A DNA stretch of 64,000 bases from Alphaproteobacteria bacterium (GCA_021296255.1 JAGWAU010000035.1:92881-156880); one strand, 5' to 3'. Positions 37,920-48,988 are shown, numbered from the stretch's first letter. The notes: generated by a model not told the origin, from the sequence alone. Numbers and translations: made by a program.

Positions 37920-39665
37920 TCAGTTCGCCTGCCGCCGGAGGAATGTTGGAATGTCGAGCAAATCCTCGTTGGGTCGAGGCGGCGCGAGCCGGTCGCTCGT
38001 CTCCACCCGCGTCGACGCCGGTGTTTCGGCACTGGGCGCAGGAGAAGGATCCGCCGTTGGGGCTTCCGGCGGCCGGGTATCCGACGCTCCGGCAGCGGCT
38101 GGCGGTGGGATGGCCGTCTCCTTCGGCTTCTGCACCCGGCCCGTTCCGGTCATTCGGTCGATCAGACCGGGAAATCCGGAACGGACGGAAGACGTACGCC
38201 CCCCGTTCGTCATCGCCGACTCGGCGAACGGCTCGGGCTTTTCCGTGCGCGGCGCAGGGGATTGAGCTTCCATCGGCTTGGGCGGGATGAACGCCTCGGC
38301 AGACGAAGAGGTCTCGTCTTGTTGCAGCGTATTGGGTGCTCCCGCGGCAACGGCACTGCCGGCATCGGAGGGGGACTCGTTTTGATGCACCGGTAGCGCA
38401 TCTGCCGAAGCGCCGGTCCGAGCCTCCATAACCGCCCCTTCATCTCCCGCCTTCGCCACGGTATCCGGTACGTTCATTGATACGGACGGCTCACTCGCCG
38501 CGGCGGGCTCGCCCATTTGAAGCGGCATGGTCTCCTCGGTCGGATTCGTCGTGGGCACGGGTCCTTCCGGGGCCGCGGTCGGCGGCATCTCCGCAGGCTC
38601 GGCTTCAGGTTGTGCGGGCTCTGCAGCCGGAGTTTCCGTGTGTACGCCGCCGACAACCTGAAGGCGCGGCATGGGGAGCGGGGGCGGCGCCGCAATCGCC
38701 TCCGACTCGATTCCGGTTGCAATGATCGATACGCGAACTCGTCCTTCGAGTTCGGGATCAAGGCTGGTGCCAAAGATGATGCTGGCATTCGCATCGACCT
38801 CTTCGCGAACCCTGTTCGCCGCACCGTCGACTTCCAGCAGCGTCAGGTCCGGACCGCCCGTGATGTTGATCAACAGCCCTGTCGCGCCCTTCATGGAAAC
38901 ATCCTCGAGCAACGGATTGGAGATTGCCGCCTCGGCGGCTTCGATGGATCTGTTGTCACCTTCGGCCTCGCCGGTGCCCATCATCGCCTTGCCCATCGCT
39001 CGCATCACTGCTCTGACGTCGGCAAAATCCAGATTGATGAGTCCCGGCATGACCATCAAATCGGTGACTCCGCGGACGCCTTGGGACAGCACCTCGTCCG
39101 CCATCCTGAACGCGTCGGCGAAGGTCGTTTCCTCATTGGCGACACGGAACAGGTTCTGATTGGGAATGATGATGAGCGTGTCGACGTAGTTCTGGAGTTC
39201 CCCGATTCCTTCCTCGGCGATTTCCATCCGACGGCTCCCTTCGAAGTGGAAGGGCTTGGTGACGACGCCGACGGTCAAAATGCCCCGTTCCCGGGTCGAC
39301 TTGGCGATCACGGGGGCCGCGCCCGTGCCGGTCCCACCGCCCATGCCAGCGGTGATGAACACCATGTGGCTGTTCTGGATGTGGTCCATGATCTCGTCAT
39401 TGGCCTCGGCCGCGGCTTCGCGGCCGATCTCCGGCCTCGACCCCGCGCCGAGACCTTGGGTCGCGGTGACACCCAACTGAATCCGCCGTTCCGTCAACGC
39501 ATGACTCAACGCCTGCGCGTCGGTGTTGGCTACGACAAAGTCGATGCCTTCGAGTTGAGCACTGATCATGTTGTTCACGGCATTGCCGCCGGCCCCGCCG
39601 ACTCCGACTACCGTGATACGCGGTTTCAACTCGGGGACTTCGGGCATGCTGAGTTTAATGGTCAT
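37920..39665 (-). CDS. ftsZ: cell division GTPase FtsZ
   Basis: FtsZ polymerises into the cytokinetic ring. The 581-residue protein has the N-terminal GTP-binding domain with [13 protein letters not shown], the tubulin signature GGGTGTG at 109-115, NTDAQAL and the T7 loop [13 protein letters not shown]. The GTPase fold ends near residue 320. A long linker of about 240 residues rich in Pro, Ala, Glu and Thr follows, then the conserved C-terminal peptide [12 protein letters not shown] that binds FtsA and other partners. Long linkers are typical of alphaproteobacterial FtsZ. GGGAG precedes the ATG. It is separated from ftsA by about 120 bp and may have its own promoter there. Confidence 0.98.
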   Translation of the reverse strand: MTIKLSMPEVPELKPRITVVGVGGAGGNAVNNMISAQLEGIDFVVANTDAQALSHALTERRIQLGVTATQGLGAGSRPEIGREAAAEANDEIMDHIQNSHMVFITAGMGGGTGTGAAPVIAKSTRERGILTVGVVTKPFHFEGSRRMEIAEEGIGELQNYVDTLIIIPNQNLFRVANEETTFADAFRMADEVLSQGVRGVTDLMVMPGLINLDFADVRAVMRAMGKAMMGTGEAEGDNRSIEAAEAAISNPLLEDVSMKGATGLLINITGGPDLTLLEVDGAANRVREEVDANASIIFGTSLDPELEGRVRVSIIATGIESEAIAAPPPLPMPRLQVVGGVHTETPAAEPAQPEAEPAEMPPTAAPEGPVPTTNPTEETMPLQMGEPAAASEPSVSMNVPDTVAKAGDEGAVMEARTGASADALPVHQNESPSDAGSAVAAGAPNTLQQDETSSSAEAFIPPKPMEAQSPAPRTEKPEPFAESAMTNGGRTSSVRSGFPGLIDRMTGTGRVQKPKETAIPPPAAAGASDTRPPEAPTADPSPAPSAETPASTRVETSDRLAPPRPNEDLLDIPTFLRRQAN

Positions 39666-39784
39666 TGGTCATCTCCCACTGAGCGATTGCATTCCTCTGA
39701 TGCGGTTCGTCCTAGATCAATCTTTCCCATCGTTCCTCGCCTGGTTTTTTTCTTGTCGCAGAGCGCGCCGTCGGCAACGGCGGG

Positions 39785-41071
39785 CTAGAAGTTCCGTTTC
39801 AGCCATCGACCGATTCGCGCCAGGCCCGGGCGCGAGTCTTGCGATGGATCATCAAACGATCGAAGCGGTTCGGCGTATCCATGCGCACCGCACATCAGAA
39901 GGCCGGCACACGTGGCAAACGCAGGTCCGCCGGTCGCTTCGGCCAATCCTCGGATCGCGACCGGCCGGCCGATGCGAACCTGTTTGTCCAACACACGGGA
40001 CGCCAGCTCTCTCACGCCATGGAGTTGGCTGGCGCCGCCGGTCAACACCAGTCGCCTCCCGGAAACGCGGTTCGTTCCTGAAAATTCCAGGCGATCACGA
40101 ACCATTTCCAGCGTCTCTTCCAGGCGGGGCTGGATGATCCCCGTCAGAACCGAACGGGGAATGTGGTTGGCTGCAGCCCGGTCCAACTCACCGACCTGCG
40201 GCACGTCGATCATGTCACGTTCGTCGGACGGGCTTGGCGTCGCATTCCCGAAGAGCGTCTTCATTCGTTCGGCTTGCGCCACGGGTGTGGAAAGGCCCCG
40301 GGCAACGTCGTTGGTGACGTGCTGGCCGCCGAGCGGCACGATATCCGCGAACACCAGATTTCCTTCGGTGAACACCGCGACGGACGTGGTTCCGCCCCCC
40401 ATATCCATCAGGGTCACGCCGAGAGTCCGCTCATCATCGACCAGACTGGAAAGGCCAGCGGCATACCCGGACAAAACCAATCCTTCGAGTTCCAGCATGG
40501 CGCGCTCGACGCATATTTGAACGTTGCGGAGCGGACCGACCGCTGCCGTCACGATGTGCATATCGACTCCGAGCCGCGAGCCCACCATCCCTCGCGGCTC
40601 TCGAACGCCTCGCGTACCGTCGATCGTGAAGGACCCCGGAATCGCGTGCACGACCTCGCGCTCTCCAGGCTCGGTCCGCGCCATCCCTTGACGCAACACG
40701 TGCTGAAGGTCCGTGTCTTCGATCTCATGACCGGAGACAGGTACCTCGACGCCAACGGTATGCGACACCGGATCGCCGCAGGACAGATTGACGAAAACCC
40801 GCTTGACGGTCTCGCCCGCCATGCGCTCCGCCGCATCCACCGCGCCCCGGATGGCAGTCTCGGTGGCTTCAAGATCGGTCACCGTCCCGCCTCGGAGACC
40901 CCGGGATACCTGATGACCAATGCCAATGACACGTATGCCATCCTGCGGCCCGACCCTGGCGACGAAACAGCAGACCTTCGTGGTCCCGATATCCAGCGCA
41001 ACGATCAATCCACTTCGCGTCATGCGCGTAGCGCCAGAGGCCTGAACGGGCAGCAGCATGTTCATGCTCAC
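39785..41071 (-). CDS. ftsA: cell division protein FtsA
   Basis: FtsA is an actin-like ATPase that anchors FtsZ to the membrane and recruits later division proteins. The 428-residue protein has the phosphate-1 motif ALDIGTTKVCC, the SHS2-inserted 1C subdomain typical of FtsA, and MDMGGGTTSVAVF as phosphate-2. A C-terminal amphipathic basic helix (LARIGRWLKRNF) provides the membrane anchor. The GTG start at 41069-41071 overlaps the ftsQ stop by four bases; an ATG two codons later is an alternative. It lies in the order ftsQ-ftsA-ftsZ. Confidence 0.97.
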   Translation of the reverse strand: MSMNMLLPVQASGATRMTRSGLIVALDIGTTKVCCFVARVGPQDGIRVIGIGHQVSRGLRGGTVTDLEATETAIRGAVDAAERMAGETVKRVFVNLSCGDPVSHTVGVEVPVSGHEIEDTDLQHVLRQGMARTEPGEREVVHAIPGSFTIDGTRGVREPRGMVGSRLGVDMHIVTAAVGPLRNVQICVERAMLELEGLVLSGYAAGLSSLVDDERTLGVTLMDMGGGTTSVAVFTEGNLVFADIVPLGGQHVTNDVARGLSTPVAQAERMKTLFGNATPSPSDERDMIDVPQVGELDRAAANHIPRSVLTGIIQPRLEETLEMVRDRLEFSGTNRVSGRRLVLTGGASQLHGVRELASRVLDKQVRIGRPVAIRGLAEATGGPAFATCAGLLMCGAHGYAEPLRSFDDPSQDSRPGLARIGRWLKRNF

Positions 41072-41973
41072 GTACTCCGCCCTTCGCCTCGACGCTTGAC
41101 GGCGCTGGCTGATCCCAGTCTCACGGCGAGACGGTCCTTCACGCGCAGATCGACGGCGATGACATCCCGCTCGAGAAGGCGATGCTCGGTTGCCAGCGCG
41201 GCCAGCAAATCCCAGGCCCCGGCCACATCCTCTTCCGGCAATCGAACGGTGGGACCCCCCTGCAGCCGAATATCCCAGCGCCGTTCGGAAACACGCGTTG
41301 CGGACTCAATTCGACCGAACAATGCGGGTTGCCGCGCCAACACGGCGACCAGGTCGCCGACATGCCGGGGCGCGTCCTCGCCCACCACGATCGGCAACCG
41401 GTTGAACTGCTCGAGATCCCGAGAACTGATCAGTTCCCCATCGCGATCAACGAGCGAGACGCGGCCTTTTCGCTGCCACAAGGCAAACGGGCGGCGCTCG
41501 ACGATGCCAACCAGGACCGCGTGGGGAAACTGCCGACGCACGGAAGCTGACCTCACCCAGCCCAAGGCCTCGATGCGCTCGCGCGCCTCCCGGGGGTCCA
41601 AATCGGACAACGGATCCCCTTGCCGCACGCCCAGCGCGGCAGCGATATCCTCATCGGCGGTATGACGGCGCCCCGTGACGACGATCTCGCGGACCGTCAA
41701 TCCGTTCCACGGGATCAGGCGGCGAATTTCGATCTCGACGCTCGCAACGAGGTCCTCAACGGTTCCGCTCCGGTACAGCCAATGAAGACCGAGAGCGAGC
41801 GGGAAAGCCACCAGGCCAATGACCGCTACACGTTTCAACCTCTTGGGCACGATGATACGTGCGGCACGACTGCGGCGTCCCGTGGGACGGTTCCGCGACG
41901 GTCGTGGCGCACCAGAGGTCCTTTTCCGGCTACGAGGGGTCGCGCTTGAATCGTTGAACGTCATCGTTCGCAT
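41068..41973 (-). CDS. ftsQ: cell division protein FtsQ
   Basis: FtsQ is a bitopic divisome protein that scaffolds FtsB/FtsL. The 301-residue protein has a long basic cytoplasmic tail (about 1-46, many Arg and Ser), one transmembrane helix (about 48-66), a POTRA domain (LTVREIVVTGRRHTADEDIAAAL) and the beta domain containing WVRSASVRRQFPHAVLVGIVERRPFALWQ. The first ATG (41971-41973) overlaps the ddl end by 13 bases; a second ATG three codons in (41962-41964) would give the 4-bp overlap typical of this operon. Either start is possible. Confidence 0.95.
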   Translation of the reverse strand: MRTMTFNDSSATPRSRKRTSGAPRPSRNRPTGRRSRAARIIVPKRLKRVAVIGLVAFPLALGLHWLYRSGTVEDLVASVEIEIRRLIPWNGLTVREIVVTGRRHTADEDIAAALGVRQGDPLSDLDPREARERIEALGWVRSASVRRQFPHAVLVGIVERRPFALWQRKGRVSLVDRDGELISSRDLEQFNRLPIVVGEDAPRHVGDLVAVLARQPALFGRIESATRVSERRWDIRLQGGPTVRLPEEDVAGAWDLLAALATEHRLLERDVIAVDLRVKDRLAVRLGSASAVKRRGEGRST

Positions 41974-42875
41974 CCCGCGCCCTGAACCAGATGTCGCACG
42001 AGTTCAGAGAAAGGAATTCCGGCATGGGCCGCGATCTCCGGCACCAGAGACAGCGGAGTCATTCCAGGCTGGGTGTTCACCTCGAGCATGTAGAAGCGGG
42101 CCTGACCGTTGACCGTGTCGTCGTAGCGCAAATCGGACCGCGTGACGCCGCGGCACCCCAGGGTCCGGTGCGCCAGCTCAGCGAGTCGCAGGCTCTCCTG
42201 ATAGTCGGCTTCGGGAATTTCGGCGGGCATGATGTGTTCGGCCCATCCATCCGTGTACTTGGTTTCGTAGTCGTAGAATCTCTTCTTCGGACGGATCTCG
42301 ATGGCGCCAAGGGCTTCATCATCCATGACGGCTACCTGTATCTCGCGGCCCGGGATGTATCTCTCGACCAGCACGTGGTCGCCGTAGGCCCAATTTGAGT
42401 CGTCGAGCGGCGGCATATTGTCGCCCTCGAAGACGAGACGCACGCCGACACTGGATCCTTCGTTGGTCGGCTTCAGGACGTAAGGCGGATCGAAGACCGT
42501 ACCTTCCCGCACCTCGTCCCGGTGCACGACCTTTCCTTCCGGACACGGAATGGAGACGGCCTCGAACATCCGCCGAGCGCGCGGCTTGTCCATGGCAAGG
42601 GCCGAGGCGAGAACGCCGGAATGCGTGTAGGGGATCTCGAGGACCTCGAGCATGCCCTGGATGCAGCCGTCCTCGCCGAATCGTCCATGAAGCGCATTGA
42701 ACGCGACGTCCGGCTTGAGACCCGAAAGGACACCGAAGATGTCCGGTCCGACATCGATGGGGGTGACGCGATGGCCGTCGCCTTTCAGCGCGGCGACTAC
42801 CGCCTTTCCCGTAACGAGCGATACCTCGCGCTCAGCCGACCAGCCACCCATGAGAACCGCGATGTGCCTGCTCAT
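41961..42875 (-). CDS. ddl: D-alanine--D-alanine ligase
   Basis: Ddl joins two D-alanines for the peptidoglycan stem peptide. The 304-residue protein is an ATP-grasp enzyme with an N-terminal VLMGGWSAEREVSL, FNALHGRFGEDGCIQGMLE, the ATP-binding KPTNEGSSVGV, and a C-terminal metal-binding segment MLEVNTQPGMTPLSLVP. I chose the ATG at 42873-42875, which overlaps the murB stop by four bases; the longer open frame lies inside murB. Its place between murB and ftsQ is the usual one. Confidence 0.96.
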   Translation of the reverse strand: MSRHIAVLMGGWSAEREVSLVTGKAVVAALKGDGHRVTPIDVGPDIFGVLSGLKPDVAFNALHGRFGEDGCIQGMLEVLEIPYTHSGVLASALAMDKPRARRMFEAVSIPCPEGKVVHRDEVREGTVFDPPYVLKPTNEGSSVGVRLVFEGDNMPPLDDSNWAYGDHVLVERYIPGREIQVAVMDDEALGAIEIRPKKRFYDYETKYTDGWAEHIMPAEIPEADYQESLRLAELAHRTLGCRGVTRSDLRYDDTVNGQARFYMLEVNTQPGMTPLSLVPEIAAHAGIPFSELVRHLVQGAGCER

Positions 42876-43852
42876 GACGGGTCGTCCCGTTCCGTCGAGG
42901 CCTGCGCGGAAACCGTCCGGCCGTGTTTGCCAATGCGCCGGATCTCCCAACGCAGGACGACACCGGACGTCTCGGCTACCCGCCGTCGAACCTCCTCCCC
43001 CAAAGCCTCCAGATCGGCGGCAGTGGCGGACCCGTTGTTGACGAGGAAGTTGCAATGCAGGTTTGAGACGATGGCGTCACCGTGCCGAAGACCCCTGCAT
43101 CCGGCCTGGTCGATCAACTCCCACGCCTTGGCGCCGGCAGCCTCCGGCCCAACCGGATTGGCGAAAGTGCTTCCACCGGTCTTCGAGCGGATGGGCTGAC
43201 TGTCCGCTCGCGCGGCCTGAACCGAGGCCATGCCCGCCTCGATGCCTTCGGATGAACCTTTGCTTCCCCGGAGCGTCGCAGACACGAATATCCAGGCTTC
43301 CGGGACTGCGCACGCCCGATAGCCGAGGCCCAGTTCCGGCCTCTTCAAAACGTGACGGTTGCCCCGGGGATCGACGACCTCGGCGGAGACGATGACGTCC
43401 TGCAGTTCGCGTCCGTAGGCGCCGGCATTCATCCTGACGGCACCACCGATCGTTCCCGGAATGCCGCTCAGAAACTCCAAACCTGCGAGGTCCGCGGCGG
43501 CAGCCGCACGGGCGACGCTGACGTCCATCGCCGCCCCACCGGCGATGATCTGATCGTCTTCGACGCGAATCCCGGCGAGCGATTTGCCAAGACGGACGAC
43601 GACGCCGTCGATACCGCCGTCACGGATAAGAACGTTCGTCCCCGCACCCAGGACCGTGACGGGAACTTCGGCGGGCTTCGCCTTCAGAAATTCGATCAGG
43701 TCGTCGAGATCCTGCGGCCGGAACAAGACTTCGGCGGAACCACCCACCCGAAACCACGTTCCCTTGGCGAGCGGAACATCCGTCCGGAGCTCTCCGCGCG
43801 GCACCGGCAATCGATCGAGAAGGCGGCGGAGTTGGAGTGCGGAGGCGGCCAT
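42872..43852 (-). CDS. murB: UDP-N-acetylenolpyruvoylglucosamine reductase
   Basis: MurB reduces the enolpyruvyl group to make UDP-MurNAc using NADPH and FAD. The 326-residue protein has the FAD-binding segments TWFRVGGSAEVLFRP and VLGAGTNVLIRDGG, the GIPGTIGGAVRMNAGAYG signature, and the C-terminal catalytic region with GGSTFANP and AWELIDQAGCRG. Its size and the YRACAVP segment suggest a type-II-like arrangement common in alphaproteobacteria. The ATG at 43850-43852 shares one base with the murC stop (TAATG). Confidence 0.96.
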   Translation of the reverse strand: MAASALQLRRLLDRLPVPRGELRTDVPLAKGTWFRVGGSAEVLFRPQDLDDLIEFLKAKPAEVPVTVLGAGTNVLIRDGGIDGVVVRLGKSLAGIRVEDDQIIAGGAAMDVSVARAAAAADLAGLEFLSGIPGTIGGAVRMNAGAYGRELQDVIVSAEVVDPRGNRHVLKRPELGLGYRACAVPEAWIFVSATLRGSKGSSEGIEAGMASVQAARADSQPIRSKTGGSTFANPVGPEAAGAKAWELIDQAGCRGLRHGDAIVSNLHCNFLVNNGSATAADLEALGEEVRRRVAETSGVVLRWEIRRIGKHGRTVSAQASTERDDPS

Positions 43853-45291
43853 TATCCCGTACCCTGCCTGAGCCGAGATCGCCGCATCAGAACCTCGGCC
43901 AATTGCCGCGGCAATTCGTTTGCCCACGCCGTGATGTTTCCGGCACCCAGACAGACCGCATAGTCACCAGGCTGAGTGTGTTCTGCGAGGAGCGCAGCCA
44001 ATCGATCGGGGTCTTCAAGGGCGACCACATGCCGATGACCGTGTTTGCGCAATCCGGACACGAGAGTGTCGCGATCGACACCGGGAATCGGCTGTTCGCC
44101 TGCCGCGTAGACGTCCGCCACGATGATCGTGTCCGCGTCGTGAAAACAGCCGCAGAATTCCTCGAACAGGTCATGCAACCGGGTGTACCGGTGGGGCTGG
44201 ACGACCGCCACGATCCGGTGATCGCATGCCTTGCGGGCAGCCGCGAGAACGGCGCTGATTTCGATCGGGTGGTGGCCGTAGTCGTCGATCACGGTGACAC
44301 CGCCGGCCTCTCCTGTCTTGGTGAAGCGGCGTTTCACTCCGGTGAACTCGGACAGACCGCGCCGGATCGTGTCGGGCGCCATGCCCATCTCCCACGCTAC
44401 GGCGACCGCGGCGAGGGCGTTCTGCACGTTGTGTTCCCCGAACATTGGAAGTTCGAGTCGTTCGATGGCCGTCGATGTTGTTCCGTGGCGATCGCTGATG
44501 ACCGCGTCGAATTGGGCGCCTTCCGATGAGAACGTCACGTTCGCCGCCCTGACATCGGCCTGAGGGCTGAGCCCGTAGGTGACGAGTCGGCGGTCGGAAA
44601 TCCGTCCGATCATCGCCCGGACTTCCGGATGATCGATGCACAGGACCGAAAACCCGTAGAACGGGATGTTTTCCACGAACGCCTGGAATGCCGCGCGCTC
44701 CGCCTCGAACGTCCCGTAGAAATCCATGTGTTCACGATCGATGTTGGTCACGACCGCAATCGTCGCGGGAAGTTTGACGAACGTGCCGTCGGACTCATCC
44801 GCCTCGACGACCATCCACTCCCCGTCGCCGAGGCGAGCGTTTGCACCGTAGGCGTTTATGACCCCGCCGTTGATCACGGTTGGGTCGTAATCGGCGGCAT
44901 CGAGAAGCGCCGCGACGAGGGATGTCGTGGTCGTCTTGCCGTGGGTGCCGCCGACTGCGATCGACCACTTCAGCCTCATGAGCTCGGCGAGCATTTCAGC
45001 GCGGCGGACGACGGGCACCAGTCTTTCGCGGGCCGCCACGATTTCGGGGTTGTCCGGCTTGACCGCGGATGAAACGACAACCACCGCGGCGTCATCGACG
45101 TTCGACGCATCGTGGCCCAACACGACGCTGATCCCTTTGTCACGCAGCCATTGGACGCTGGCGTTTTCGGCAATATCGCTGCCCTGAACCCGGTAGTTGA
45201 GATTGTGCATCACTTCCGCGATGCCACTCATGCCGATGCCGCCGATGCCCACGAAATGAATCAGGCCGATATCGAGAGGAAGGGATCTCAT
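43852..45291 (-). CDS. murC: UDP-N-acetylmuramate--L-alanine ligase
   Basis: MurC adds L-alanine, the first residue of the peptidoglycan stem. The 479-residue protein has the N-terminal UDP-binding [14 protein letters not shown], the Mur ligase P-loop [12 protein letters not shown], the central [11 protein letters not shown] segment and the C-terminal [10 protein letters not shown] and [10 protein letters not shown] motifs. The ATG at 45289-45291 follows GGGAGGAAG and overlaps the murG stop by four bases; a longer open frame inside murG was rejected. Confidence 0.97.
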   Translation of the reverse strand: MRSLPLDIGLIHFVGIGGIGMSGIAEVMHNLNYRVQGSDIAENASVQWLRDKGISVVLGHDASNVDDAAVVVVSSAVKPDNPEIVAARERLVPVVRRAEMLAELMRLKWSIAVGGTHGKTTTTSLVAALLDAADYDPTVINGGVINAYGANARLGDGEWMVVEADESDGTFVKLPATIAVVTNIDREHMDFYGTFEAERAAFQAFVENIPFYGFSVLCIDHPEVRAMIGRISDRRLVTYGLSPQADVRAANVTFSSEGAQFDAVISDRHGTTSTAIERLELPMFGEHNVQNALAAVAVAWEMGMAPDTIRRGLSEFTGVKRRFTKTGEAGGVTVIDDYGHHPIEISAVLAAARKACDHRIVAVVQPHRYTRLHDLFEEFCGCFHDADTIIVADVYAAGEQPIPGVDRDTLVSGLRKHGHRHVVALEDPDRLAALLAEHTQPGDYAVCLGAGNITAWANELPRQLAEVLMRRSRLRQGTG

Positions 45292-46439
45292 GCAGCTTCC
45301 TCCCGAGGATGGTCGTTGGCGACGCGGTGGCCCCGATTGCCGTTGGGCGACACCATCCGGCAGACGACGTCCGCCAGTTTCTGGGCCGCGCTTGGGCGAC
45401 CTAGACCACGAGCTTTCCGAGCCACGTCGGCGAGATACGGCGGATTTTCGAACAGCGCTTCGAGGGTTCCCGCGAGTGTACGCGGCGACAACCGACTCTC
45501 CGGCATCAACCACGCCGCACCTTCATCCGCCAAAGCCTGAGCATTGGCGGTCTGGTGATCATCGACGGCGTGAGGATAGGGGACGAGAATGCCGGGCCGT
45601 CCCGCCACGGTCAATTCACTGATCGTTGAAGCGCCGGCCCGCGCAATCACGGCGTGGGCGACGGCCAGCCGGGCGGGCAAGTCGGCGAAAAACGTGGACA
45701 GGTCTGCAACGATGCCGGCTGCGGCATAGGCGTTTCTGACGCGCTCCAGATCCTCCAAGCGGCACTGTTGCGCCACTCGAAGGCGTGCCCGGTACTGTTC
45801 GGGCAGTGCGGCCAAGGCCTGGGGTATGATGTCGGAAAACACGGCTGCACCCAGGCTGCCGCCGAAGACCAGCAGTTCAAACGGGGCGGTCTCATCCGGG
45901 ATCGTGTACGGAATTGCTCGAACCGCCGCGACCGCGTCGCGGACCGGATTTCCGATCACCGTGACGCGCGCGAAGGTGCCCGGGCTCAATTGCCGGGTGT
46001 TCAGATAGGCCACGGCAATCGAGTCGACCCGTGAGGCGAGTAGTCGGTTGACCCGACCGAGAACAGCGTTCTGTTCATGGATCATCGTCCGCATGCCGCT
46101 GTACGTTGCAGCCAACATCGCGGGCAGAGAGGGATATCCGCCGAAGCCGACAACGACGGCCGGGTTGATCTCCTTGAGAATGCGCCGTGCCTCCCAGCAA
46201 CCCGCCGCGATATTGGCGAGACCCTTCGCTGTCCCGAGGGCCGTTTGGCCTGTGAACGTTCCGGCTCGGACGGTGTGAAGATCGACGCGGAGATCGAAAA
46301 CGGATTGTGCAGCGCCGCGCTCGTCGGTCATGAGGATGGGACGTTGATCCCGGAGCAGCAGTTCGTCCGCAAGCGCTTGCGCCGGGAACATATGACCGCC
46401 GGTTCCTCCGGTCGCCAAAACGATGGCCTGCCCGCTCAT
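45288..46439 (-). CDS. murG: undecaprenyldiphospho-muramoylpentapeptide beta-N-acetylglucosaminyltransferase
   Basis: MurG transfers GlcNAc to lipid I to make lipid II at the inner face of the membrane. The 383-residue GT-B enzyme has the N-terminal G-loop [34 protein letters not shown], a second glycine loop [16 protein letters not shown], and the UDP-GlcNAc site with [24 protein letters not shown]. Start and stop overlap ftsW and murC by four bases each. Confidence 0.97.
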   Translation of the reverse strand: MSGQAIVLATGGTGGHMFPAQALADELLLRDQRPILMTDERGAAQSVFDLRVDLHTVRAGTFTGQTALGTAKGLANIAAGCWEARRILKEINPAVVVGFGGYPSLPAMLAATYSGMRTMIHEQNAVLGRVNRLLASRVDSIAVAYLNTRQLSPGTFARVTVIGNPVRDAVAAVRAIPYTIPDETAPFELLVFGGSLGAAVFSDIIPQALAALPEQYRARLRVAQQCRLEDLERVRNAYAAAGIVADLSTFFADLPARLAVAHAVIARAGASTISELTVAGRPGILVPYPHAVDDHQTANAQALADEGAAWLMPESRLSPRTLAGTLEALFENPPYLADVARKARGLGRPSAAQKLADVVCRMVSPNGNRGHRVANDHPREEAA

Positions 46440-47560
46440 ACTGCGGGCCCCCGTCCGCTGCGGCGCCGAGTCAAAGCGAGCACCATTCCCATGGTCAGGG
46501 CCAGCGCGAACAGCGAGGATCCTCCGTACGAGATGAAGGGCAGGGTCATTCCCTTCGCCGGGAGGAGCCTCGTGTTGACGCCCATGTTCACGATGGCCTG
46601 GGCACCGAATTGGACGAGAAGACCGCCCGTTGCCAGCAGTATGAAAACGTTCCGTTCCTGAAGCATCCGATAGAAACCGCGCAAGACGACGAAGGCGAAC
46701 ACGGCGACGATGGTCAACCCGGCGAAGAGCCCGAACTCCTCCCCGACAACCGCGAAGATGAAGTCGCTGTGCGCATCCGGCAGGACCAGCTTGACGACTC
46801 CCTCACCAGGCCCTCTGCCAAACACGCCACCGTTCACAAAGGCCTCGATCGACTTGTCGACCTGGTAGGAATCACCGCTGGTGGGATCCAAAAAGCGGTC
46901 GATACGGCTGGCCACGTGCGGTAGCAACATGTAGGCCAGAGACATGCCGCCGAGACCGATCACGACCAGCACGGCAACCCAGGTCATCGGCATGCCGCCC
47001 ATAAACAGCTGCGCAAAAAAGACCGTTCCAACGACGACGGCCATTCCGAAATCCGGCTGTGCGACGAGAAACGCCAGCACCGCTAACAGCAGCCCGCCGG
47101 CGATGCTGTAGCCGGGAAATTCCTCGTTCTTCTGCCGTTCAGCGATAATCCAGGCCGTGACGACCGCTAGCGTCGGCTTCACGAATTCCGACGGCTGCAT
47201 AAGCAGCGGGCCCAGCTTGATCCAGCGGCTGGCCCCGTTGACTTCATGCCCGATCACCATCGTCGCCAAGAGGCCGAGCAGGGTGAGCAGCAATCCCGCC
47301 ATGGCAACACGGCGAACGGCCAAAGGGGAGAGCAGCGATACGACGATCATGATGGCGAGGGCGGGAATCAGAAAGATGAACTGCCGGCGAACGAAATGGA
47401 ACGACTCGAGGCCCAAGCGTTCGGCGACCGCCGGGCTCGCCGCCATCACCATGAGGATGCCGGCAACGGAAAGCGCGAAGAGCGCCACCAGCATCCAGCG
47501 ATCAACCGTCCACCACCACCGGCCGATGATCGACGTGTCGGCGCGCGTGGGAGGGATCAT
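46436..47560 (-). CDS. ftsW: peptidoglycan glycosyltransferase FtsW
   Basis: FtsW is the SEDS-family glycan polymerase of the divisome, paired with FtsI. The 374-residue protein is highly hydrophobic with about ten membrane segments. Conserved SEDS sequences are GASRWIKLGPLLMQPSEFVKP, QPDFGMAVV (with the catalytic Asp), a large periplasmic loop with DKSIEAFVNGGVFGRGPGEG and VLPDAHSDFIFAVVGEEFG, and the C-terminal KGMTLPFISYGGSS. It overlaps murD and murG by four bases. Confidence 0.97.
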   Translation of the reverse strand: MIPPTRADTSIIGRWWWTVDRWMLVALFALSVAGILMVMAASPAVAERLGLESFHFVRRQFIFLIPALAIMIVVSLLSPLAVRRVAMAGLLLTLLGLLATMVIGHEVNGASRWIKLGPLLMQPSEFVKPTLAVVTAWIIAERQKNEEFPGYSIAGGLLLAVLAFLVAQPDFGMAVVVGTVFFAQLFMGGMPMTWVAVLVVIGLGGMSLAYMLLPHVASRIDRFLDPTSGDSYQVDKSIEAFVNGGVFGRGPGEGVVKLVLPDAHSDFIFAVVGEEFGLFAGLTIVAVFAFVVLRGFYRMLQERNVFILLATGGLLVQFGAQAIVNMGVNTRLLPAKGMTLPFISYGGSSLFALALTMGMVLALTRRRSGRGPAV

Positions 47561-48984
47561 TGTGCACCTCCGCCCGGCGGGCTCACGCCCTTGCTCTCAT
47601 GGAGAGCCGCGAGGGCCTTCACCAGCTCCTTGAAGCGATTGCCGCGTTCCTCGAAATCGTTGAATTGATCGAAAGAGGCGCAAGCGGGAGAGAGCAGAAC
47701 CACCGCATTCGACGCGCCCAGCACGAGGGCACGTGTATGAGCCTCGGGAATGGCGGACTCTAGATCCCCGGAAATCGTCACCGGAATCCGACCATCGAGA
47801 CGGGCCGCGAAGCTTTGCGCGGCCTCACCGATCAAGAACACGTGAACGATGTTCGGAAGGTGAGGATAAAGGGACTCGAGGCTCGTGTCCTTGGCTCGCC
47901 CGCCCGCTATCCACAGGATGTTCTCGTAGCAGGACAGCGCGCGGCGCGCGGCATCGATGTTCGTGGCCTTGGAGTCGTTGACGAAGCGCACGCCTGCGAC
48001 GGTGCCCAGGTCCTCCAGGCGGTGCTCGAGTCCGGAAAAGCTCAGCAGCGCATTCGCTGCGTCCGTTGACGAACATCCGAGACATCGTGCGACGGCGTAG
48101 GCGGCAGCCGCATTCTGCCAATTGTGTACACCCTTCAGATCGAGCGCCTGTCTGAGATCGGCGAGCGACACGGCGTCCGACGACTCGTTGCGCCGGTCCA
48201 GAAGATGTCCATTCACCACGATGATGTCCGCGTCCGGCGCGCCACACGCGGAGACGGCAATCGTGTCGCCGCGTCCGGCCCGCTTGAGGCCGTCGTAGAC
48301 CGCTCGGCTTTCCGCGTCGTCCATCCCGACAATCGCGATCTGGCCGTCATGCTGGCGCTCGAGAAGCCGGCGTTTGGACGCGACGTAGCCGCGCATGCCC
48401 CCGTGTCGATCCAAGTGATCGGGGCTGAGGTTGAGGAGTACGGCTACGTCGGCAGCCAGCGAAGGTGCGAGATCGATTTGGTAGGACGACATCTCGATCA
48501 CGTAAGCGCCTTCACCGGACACCTTCGGGAGATCGAGAATTGGGACTCCGACGTTTCCACCCACGGCGACCGCCATGCCACCAGCCTGGAGCAGATGTCC
48601 CGCCAGCACGGTCGTGGTGGACTTGCCGTTGGTTCCGGTAATCGCCGCGATCTTTCCGGGCGGATTTTCGCGGGCAAACAGCTCAATGTCCCCAATGACG
48701 TCACAGTCGGCGTCGCGGGCCGCGGTCACTAACGGATGCGGTGCGGGGTGATGAAGCGGTATACCCGGGCTGAGGACGAGCGCGGCGAAATCACGCCATC
48801 GGGCGCCATAAAGATCGGTCAGGGACAACTGGGCATTCGCGGCTTCGGACCGTCGTGACTCGTTGTCGTCCCAGGCATGGACCCGCGCACCGCCAGCCGT
48901 GAGAGCGCGCGCGGCGGACAGACCGCTCCGCCCCAGACCGAGCACCGCGACACGTTCGCCGGCGTATGAGGTCGCCTCCAGCAT
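47557..48984 (-). CDS. murD: UDP-N-acetylmuramoyl-L-alanine--D-glutamate ligase
   Basis: MurD adds D-glutamate to UDP-MurNAc-L-Ala. The 475-residue protein has an N-terminal UDP-binding GLGRSGLSAARAL, the P-loop TGTNGKSTTT, the carbamylated-lysine region (MRGYVASKRRLL), LEHRLEDLGTVAGVRFVNDSKATN and the C-terminal LLSPACASFDQFNDFEERG motif. Four bases separate it from the mraY stop and it overlaps ftsW by four. Confidence 0.97.
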   Translation of the reverse strand: MLEATSYAGERVAVLGLGRSGLSAARALTAGGARVHAWDDNESRRSEAANAQLSLTDLYGARWRDFAALVLSPGIPLHHPAPHPLVTAARDADCDVIGDIELFARENPPGKIAAITGTNGKSTTTVLAGHLLQAGGMAVAVGGNVGVPILDLPKVSGEGAYVIEMSSYQIDLAPSLAADVAVLLNLSPDHLDRHGGMRGYVASKRRLLERQHDGQIAIVGMDDAESRAVYDGLKRAGRGDTIAVSACGAPDADIIVVNGHLLDRRNESSDAVSLADLRQALDLKGVHNWQNAAAAYAVARCLGCSSTDAANALLSFSGLEHRLEDLGTVAGVRFVNDSKATNIDAARRALSCYENILWIAGGRAKDTSLESLYPHLPNIVHVFLIGEAAQSFAARLDGRIPVTISGDLESAIPEAHTRALVLGASNAVVLLSPACASFDQFNDFEERGNRFKELVKALAALHESKGVSPPGGGAQ

Positions 48985-48988
48985 CCGG